Below are positions 45,872-49,363 of a stretch of 49,363 bases of DNA, piece after piece (positions within the stretch are counted from its first letter, which is position 1; the number at the start of each line of letters is the position of its first letter). A program made the position numbers and the translations under genes. This DNA comes from Prochlorococcus marinus str. MIT 9401 (GTDB lineage: Bacteria; Cyanobacteriota; Cyanobacteriia; PCC-6307; Cyanobiaceae), in assembly GCF_000760095.1 (NCBI RefSeq), contig NZ_JNAR01000008.1, positions 1 through 49,363 of the forward strand, written 5' to 3'. The notes under the pieces are model-generated. The model ran no database searches. It was not told where the DNA came from and saw only the letters and a list, made by a program, of their open reading frames with translations.

Positions 45872-46971
45872 ATTTCTTCACATAAAAGAGTGTTATTTTT
45901 TCTATTCTGTAGACTTATTCTTGCCCACTTTTCGTCAAGAAATCTAAATGAAGTGCATTCTCTAAGCAATATTCCCTTATTTTCTAAGTATTTTATATTT
46001 GGCGACAAGGATGTTTCACTTTCTATTAAAAAAAAGTTGGTTGAAGAGTTATGAATTTTAAGGTTCTCTATTTTTAATAATTTTTCAAATACTCTCTTTT
46101 TTTCAATATTTATCCAGCTGTGAATCTGTTTTGTCCACTGTTCATAGAATTTCTTATTACTTAGTAGATCAATCCCTGCTTTAATAGAAAATGAATTTAA
46201 AGGCCAAGGATCTCTATTTATTTCCCATTGTTTAAGTTTTTTCGATGAGCCAATAACGTACCCTAATCTAAGCCCTGGAATATTGAAGATTTTGGTCAAG
46301 CTTCTCAAGACTAGTAAATTATCAAATCTTTTGGTTAATGGTATTAAAGATTCTTTGTCTCCATTAGGTGTTATGGATAAAAAAGCTTCATCGCAGATAA
46401 CTAATTTATATTTTTTCACAACTTCCTCCAATGAATTCTTTTCCCATAATTGGCCGGTAGGGTTATGTGGATTTGTTATCCAAATAACATCACCTTTTGG
46501 ATGAAGCGGAAATGATTGAGGAAAAATATCACTCCAGTTTTTTGGTAATTCGCAATGTATAAAATTGCTATTCCAACAATTTAAAGATCTTTCATAATCA
46601 ACAAATGATGGAGAAGGAATACAACTTATTCCGAATTTGGATGCTTCATAACCTGCCCATGTTATTAATTCAGAAGCTCCATTCCCAGGCAATATATTCT
46701 CTGGATTTATCCCATGAAATTTGCCGATTATTTCTTTCAGATCACTCAAGTTTCTTTCTGGGTAATATCTAAAGCCAAGATTCTTAATTTCCGCATTTAT
46801 TGAATCTATTAGTATTTGAGGGGGATCAAAGGGTACTAATGATGCACTTGCATCAATGATTTCGGATGGTAATAAATTTAATTTTTTCGCAATTGCATAT
46901 ACATTTCCACCGTGCTTCAAGTTTGATCCTTGTATGGCTAACGTTGAGTAATCATCAGGTTCATTATTCAT
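45850..46971 (-). CDS. CobD/CobC-like class I aminotransferase (threonine-phosphate decarboxylase-like)
   Basis: A 373-residue PLP enzyme. The start KHGGNVYAIAKKLNLLPSEI followed by IDASASLVPFDPP is typical of the CobD/CobC group, which makes aminopropanol phosphate for the cobalamin nucleotide loop, although the usual D-F-S-A-N is here D-A-S-A-S. GNGASELITWAG, WITNPHNPTGQLWE, LVICDEAFLSI and the PLP-lysine segment LRSLTKIFNIPGLRLGY are present. It could instead be a HisC-type enzyme. It lies 9 bp after pyrD and overlaps murG by 22 bp. Confidence 0.75.
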   Translation of the reverse strand: MNNEPDDYSTLAIQGSNLKHGGNVYAIAKKLNLLPSEIIDASASLVPFDPPQILIDSINAEIKNLGFRYYPERNLSDLKEIIGKFHGINPENILPGNGASELITWAGYEASKFGISCIPSPSFVDYERSLNCWNSNFIHCELPKNWSDIFPQSFPLHPKGDVIWITNPHNPTGQLWEKNSLEEVVKKYKLVICDEAFLSITPNGDKESLIPLTKRFDNLLVLRSLTKIFNIPGLRLGYVIGSSKKLKQWEINRDPWPLNSFSIKAGIDLLSNKKFYEQWTKQIHSWINIEKKRVFEKLLKIENLKIHNSSTNFFLIESETSLSPNIKYLENKGILLRECTSFRFLDEKWARISLQNRKNNTLLCEEIQNSFKK

Positions 46972-46980
46972 GCTCTAATT

Positions 46981-48150
46981 TTATTCAACCCATTTTAATT
47001 CTGATCCAATTGCATCTTTTATACTAGATAATTGATGGCTATTGAGTTGCTTTATAATTCCCTCAAGTATATCTGGTACTAATTGTGGACCTTTATATAT
47101 CCATCCTGTATAAAGTTGAATTAATGATGCTCCAGAACAAATTCTTTCCCAAGCTGACTCAGGACTATCTATTCCACCAACCCCAATTAAAATAATCTTT
47201 TTATCAATATTATGTATATATTTTATTATTTGATTTGCTTTTGTTTGGAGAGGCCTCCCACTTAATCCTCCATTCTCTTGAGAGAGTAATAATCCAGTTT
47301 GCCTGATTTTTCTATTTTCAAGACCTAATCTATCAATGCTGGTGTTTGTAGCAATTATTCCATCGATGTTTTCCTCGATTATTAATTGGCAAATATCTTC
47401 AATATCTTTAAGGCCTAAATCTGGCGCAATTTTTACAAATAATGGTGGACAATTAGGTAAGTTTTTAATTTCTCTAAGAAGTTCTTTTAGAAGAATTGGA
47501 TCTTGTAATTTTCTTAGTCCTTCAGTATTTGGAGAACTAACGTTTATTGCTGCGTAATCACAATATGGAATTAATAATTTTAGAGAAGTTAAATAATCAT
47601 CTTTTGCTTGAGATAAACCTGTAATTTTTGACTTCCCGAAATTTATCCCTAAACAAATATTCTCCCTGTTTTTTTTAAACTCAATACCTTGTTCGACAAA
47701 GTTTTTAACTAGATTTTCAGCACCATTATTATTGAAACCCATTCTATTTAATGCTGCTTCTTCTTCTGCCAATCTAAATAACCTTGGTTTGGGATTCCCA
47801 TTCTGAGCAAATTTAGTTACTGTACCAAGCTCAGCAAATCCAAAACCAAAATCTTTCCATATATTTGCGGCATTTCCATTTTTGTCAAAACCCGCAGCTA
47901 AACCAACTGGATTACAAAAATTTATTCCACATATGTTCTGAGTTAACCTTTTATCAACTACAGAAAATTCTTCATTTAGATTTTTTAAGATAGAAGATAC
48001 TATAGGCCAATTATATTTTCTTGAACTGAATGATAGGAGACTAAGAGATAAATTAGTTAAGTATTCTGCATCAATGCCAGAGTCTTTTTTTAATACAGGG
48101 GTAATCAAGTTTTTATAAAGATTTTTAAATCCCCCCTTCTTATCATTCAT
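46981..48150 (-). CDS. pyrD: Dihydroorotate dehydrogenase (quinone), class 2
   Basis: Membrane-associated flavoenzyme that oxidises dihydroorotate with quinone as acceptor in pyrimidine synthesis. FCNPVGLAAGFDKNGNAANI and FGFAELGTVTKFAQNGNPKP are the FMN-binding start of the barrel; RMGFNNNGAENLV, LGINFGKSK, YAAINVSSPNTEGLRKLQ with the class 2 catalytic Ser, FVKIAPDLG and GVGGIDSPESAWERICSGAS complete it. The N-terminal approximately 60 residues form the quinone-tunnel extension of class 2. It is 6 bp downstream of rnhA and 9 bp before the CobD-like gene. Confidence 0.96.
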   Translation of the reverse strand: MNDKKGGFKNLYKNLITPVLKKDSGIDAEYLTNLSLSLLSFSSRKYNWPIVSSILKNLNEEFSVVDKRLTQNICGINFCNPVGLAAGFDKNGNAANIWKDFGFGFAELGTVTKFAQNGNPKPRLFRLAEEEAALNRMGFNNNGAENLVKNFVEQGIEFKKNRENICLGINFGKSKITGLSQAKDDYLTSLKLLIPYCDYAAINVSSPNTEGLRKLQDPILLKELLREIKNLPNCPPLFVKIAPDLGLKDIEDICQLIIEENIDGIIATNTSIDRLGLENRKIRQTGLLLSQENGGLSGRPLQTKANQIIKYIHNIDKKIILIGVGGIDSPESAWERICSGASLIQLYTGWIYKGPQLVPDILEGIIKQLNSHQLSSIKDAIGSELKWVE

Positions 48151-48156
48151 AAAAAA

Positions 48157-48894
48157 TTAGGCTTCTTTTTTTTCTATTATCCAATATTTTTTATCTTTAG
48201 GAATCAATCTCCAATTACGCCATTCAAAAAGTGAATATTGTTTTATCTTTAAGTGGTTTTCATCACCTAATAAGGTTTCTAGTTCAGGTGAACTTAACAA
48301 GTACTTTTTTTCTGCAAATTTTTGAATTAATTCATTGCGGGAAAATAATTCCTGAATTTCTACAGGTGCATTTTTTTCAAAAAAATCAACTGAGGATTCT
48401 ATTTTTTTTAAGTTACTTTCTAAAGATATACCTTTGCTGTAATTAGTTGCAATTTTATCAACCCTATCATTTTGTTTATCCCCACTATGACCTTTAACAT
48501 ATTCCATTATTAGGCCATTAATTCTTAATTGATCAATTTTTTGCCATAGATCAAGATTTTGAACTGGTTTCCCTGAACTTGTTTTCCATCCATTCTTCTT
48601 CCAATTAATAATCCATTTTGTATAACCCTCTATTACATATTTACTATCAGTTCTTAATTTAAACTTCTCTTTTAATTTGTAGCTTTTTAATTTCTCAAGA
48701 GTTTTTATAGCCGCAGTGAGTTCCATTCTATTATTAGTGGTATTTTGCTCGGAACCACCTATTTCTAATTGACTGTAGTCATCAAAAATTATTAGACCAC
48801 CCCAACCACCTGGACCTGGATTACCACTGCAGGCTCCATCTGTTGCAGCTTCAATTGCAATACTATCACTATTCATAATTTTTGAAGCCGACAT
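48157..48894 (-). CDS. rnhA: Ribonuclease HI with C-terminal extension
   Basis: Cleaves RNA in RNA-DNA hybrids. The RNase H domain covers about residues 12-152 with catalytic Asp19 (EAATDGACSGNPGPGGWGG), Glu58 (NNRMELTAAI), Asp83 (LRTDSKYVIEGYTKW) and an Asp in SGDKQNDRVDKIA. The product is 245 residues against about 155 for E. coli RNase HI. The extra approximately 90 residues end in a tryptophan- and lysine-rich stretch (LFEWRNWRLIPKDKKYWII) that may bind nucleic acid. The start codon lies in the loop of a perfect 7-bp inverted repeat (separate entry). It follows rplL by 29 bp and precedes pyrD by 6 bp. Confidence 0.93.
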   Translation of the reverse strand: MSASKIMNSDSIAIEAATDGACSGNPGPGGWGGLIIFDDYSQLEIGGSEQNTTNNRMELTAAIKTLEKLKSYKLKEKFKLRTDSKYVIEGYTKWIINWKKNGWKTSSGKPVQNLDLWQKIDQLRINGLIMEYVKGHSGDKQNDRVDKIATNYSKGISLESNLKKIESSVDFFEKNAPVEIQELFSRNELIQKFAEKKYLLSSPELETLLGDENHLKIKQYSLFEWRNWRLIPKDKKYWIIEKKEA

Positions 48895-48909
48895 AAAGGT
48901 TATCGGCTT
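48885..48909 (-). promoter_or_regulatory. Perfect inverted repeat around the rnhA start codon
   Basis: On the minus strand AAGCCGA (48909-48903), an 11-nt loop holding the rnhA ATG, then TCGGCTT (48891-48885); both 7-bp arms are exact and GC-rich for this genome. A run of T lies before, not after, the stem in the direction of transcription, so it is not a standard terminator. It could occlude or present the rnhA start, or protect the rplL mRNA 3' end. Confidence 0.6.
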
Positions 48910-48923
48910 AAAAAAATCTATTC

Positions 48924-49319
48924 TTACTTCAGTGTAACTTTACCGCCAGCTTCTTCAATCTCTTTCTTTAAAGCTTCAGCATCTGCTTTGGCAATTCCTT
49001 CTTTAACTGTTTTTGGTGCTGATTCAACAAGTGCTTTTGCATCGCCAAGACCTAGACCAGTTGCATTTCTTACAACTTTAAGGACTTTAATCTTTGCAGC
49101 TGCATCAAAGCTTTCGAGAACTACATCAAATTCAGTTTTTTCTTCAGCAGCGCCACCATCTGCCTCACCGCCAGCTGCTCCTGGAGCTGCCATTACTACA
49201 CCTGCAGAAGCTGCAGCAGATACACCAAAAGCCTCTTCAATTTGCTTTACAAGCTCAGATGCTTCTAAAAGTGATAGAGATTTTAATGATTCAAGAATTT
49301 CTTCAGTTTTTGCGGACAT
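48924..49319 (-). CDS. rplL: 50S ribosomal protein L7/L12
   Basis: Acidic stalk protein of the large ribosomal subunit that recruits GTPase translation factors. The N-terminal dimerisation part ([20 protein letters not shown]) is followed by an Ala/Gly-rich hinge (about 35-55, [14 protein letters not shown]) and the conserved C-terminal domain ([20 protein letters not shown] ... [10 protein letters not shown]). At 131 residues it is complete. The gene is GC-richer than the surroundings, as expected for high expression, which makes the other frames falsely open. It probably follows rplJ, whose end is 28 bp upstream. Confidence 0.98.
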   Translation of the reverse strand: MSAKTEEILESLKSLSLLEASELVKQIEEAFGVSAAASAGVVMAAPGAAGGEADGGAAEEKTEFDVVLESFDAAAKIKVLKVVRNATGLGLGDAKALVESAPKTVKEGIAKADAEALKKEIEEAGGKVTLK

Positions 49320-49347
49320 TTTCTTAAAAGTTAATTAGGTTTTGAAT

Positions 49348-49363
49348 TTAGGATTCTGATTTT
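49348..49363 (-). CDS. rplJ: Probable 3' end of ribosomal protein L10 gene
   Basis: Reading the minus strand from the window edge gives the codons for K-S-E-S followed by TAA (49350-49348). rplJ precedes rplL almost universally, and the short acidic, Ser-rich ending fits marine picocyanobacterial L10 as I recall it. Only four codons are visible, so the call rests mainly on context. Confidence 0.5.

Noticed and set aside
48988-49338. Long open frames on the plus strand across rplL
   Set aside because: They exist because rplL is Ala/Gly/Lys-rich and locally GC-rich; the translations are low-complexity and rplL on the minus strand is certain.

Overview
The window reads as a stretch of core chromosome from a marine picocyanobacterium, most likely a high-light-type Prochlorococcus. 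The reasons are the strongly A+T-rich sequence, very short intergenic spaces, cyanobacterial NDH-1 genes (ndhF, D, E, G, I, A, H), chlM for chlorophyll synthesis, phylloquinone (men) genes, and small lineage-type proteins such as a PedR-like LuxR regulator and a DUF3188-like membrane peptide. I cannot fix the strain without a database search. I see no mobile element, prophage, CRISPR array, rRNA or tRNA gene, and no coding gene that looks broken inside the window.

Layout. 1-2.4 kb: 3' part of ndhF, then ndhD. 2.4-7.4 kb: scpA, a sugar nucleotidyltransferase, metF, the PedR-like regulator with a small overlapping gene, a CYTH protein and NAD kinase. 7.4-11.4 kb (minus strand): citrate synthase followed by ndhA-I-G-E, running on into NAD kinase and CYTH. 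11.5-19.9 kb: a membrane-anchored DUF3352-like protein, a rhodanese, trpB, a SUI1/eIF1-like protein, cysC, purE, chlM, a NarL/Ycf29-type response regulator, a cysteine desulfurase and rsmH. 19.9-26.1 kb: ndhH, a DHNA-CoA thioesterase, menE-C-A and the divergent menF, which is most of the later phylloquinone pathway apart from menD and menB. 26.1-27.3 kb: grx-gshB (glutathione). 27.4-31.0 kb: a tight six-gene plus-strand run of prfB (read through a programmed +1 frameshift), a DUF3188-like peptide, ybeY, dgkA, a TrpG/PabA amidotransferase and a secreted, degenerate metallo-beta-lactamase-fold protein. 31.0-36.3 kb (minus): mnmE, nadC, argS and a HisC-like aminotransferase. 36.3-42.6 kb: a DUF2062 protein, an RSH (p)ppGpp enzyme, a double-ATPase ABC protein, an RluD-type pseudouridine synthase and RbgA. 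42.8-49.4 kb: pgk, an exported protein of unknown function, murG, a CobD/CobC-like aminotransferase, pyrD, rnhA, rplL and the last codons of a gene that is probably rplJ.

Functionally these are housekeeping genes for energy conversion (NDH-1 and quinones), chlorophyll, cofactors (NADP, NAD, folate, glutathione, Fe-S), translation and its quality control, and stress signalling.

I found no obvious new multi-gene system. The points most worth a second look are structural and regulatory: a GC-rich hairpin just 5' of the prfB frameshift site; 13 convergent gene pairs that overlap or are at most 18 bp apart, leaving no room for intrinsic terminators; perfect inverted repeats at the chlM/purE, rnhA, ndhA and men junctions; an NtcA-type site before pgk; the missing metal-binding motif of the secreted MBL-fold protein; and the absence of a normal start codon for scpA.
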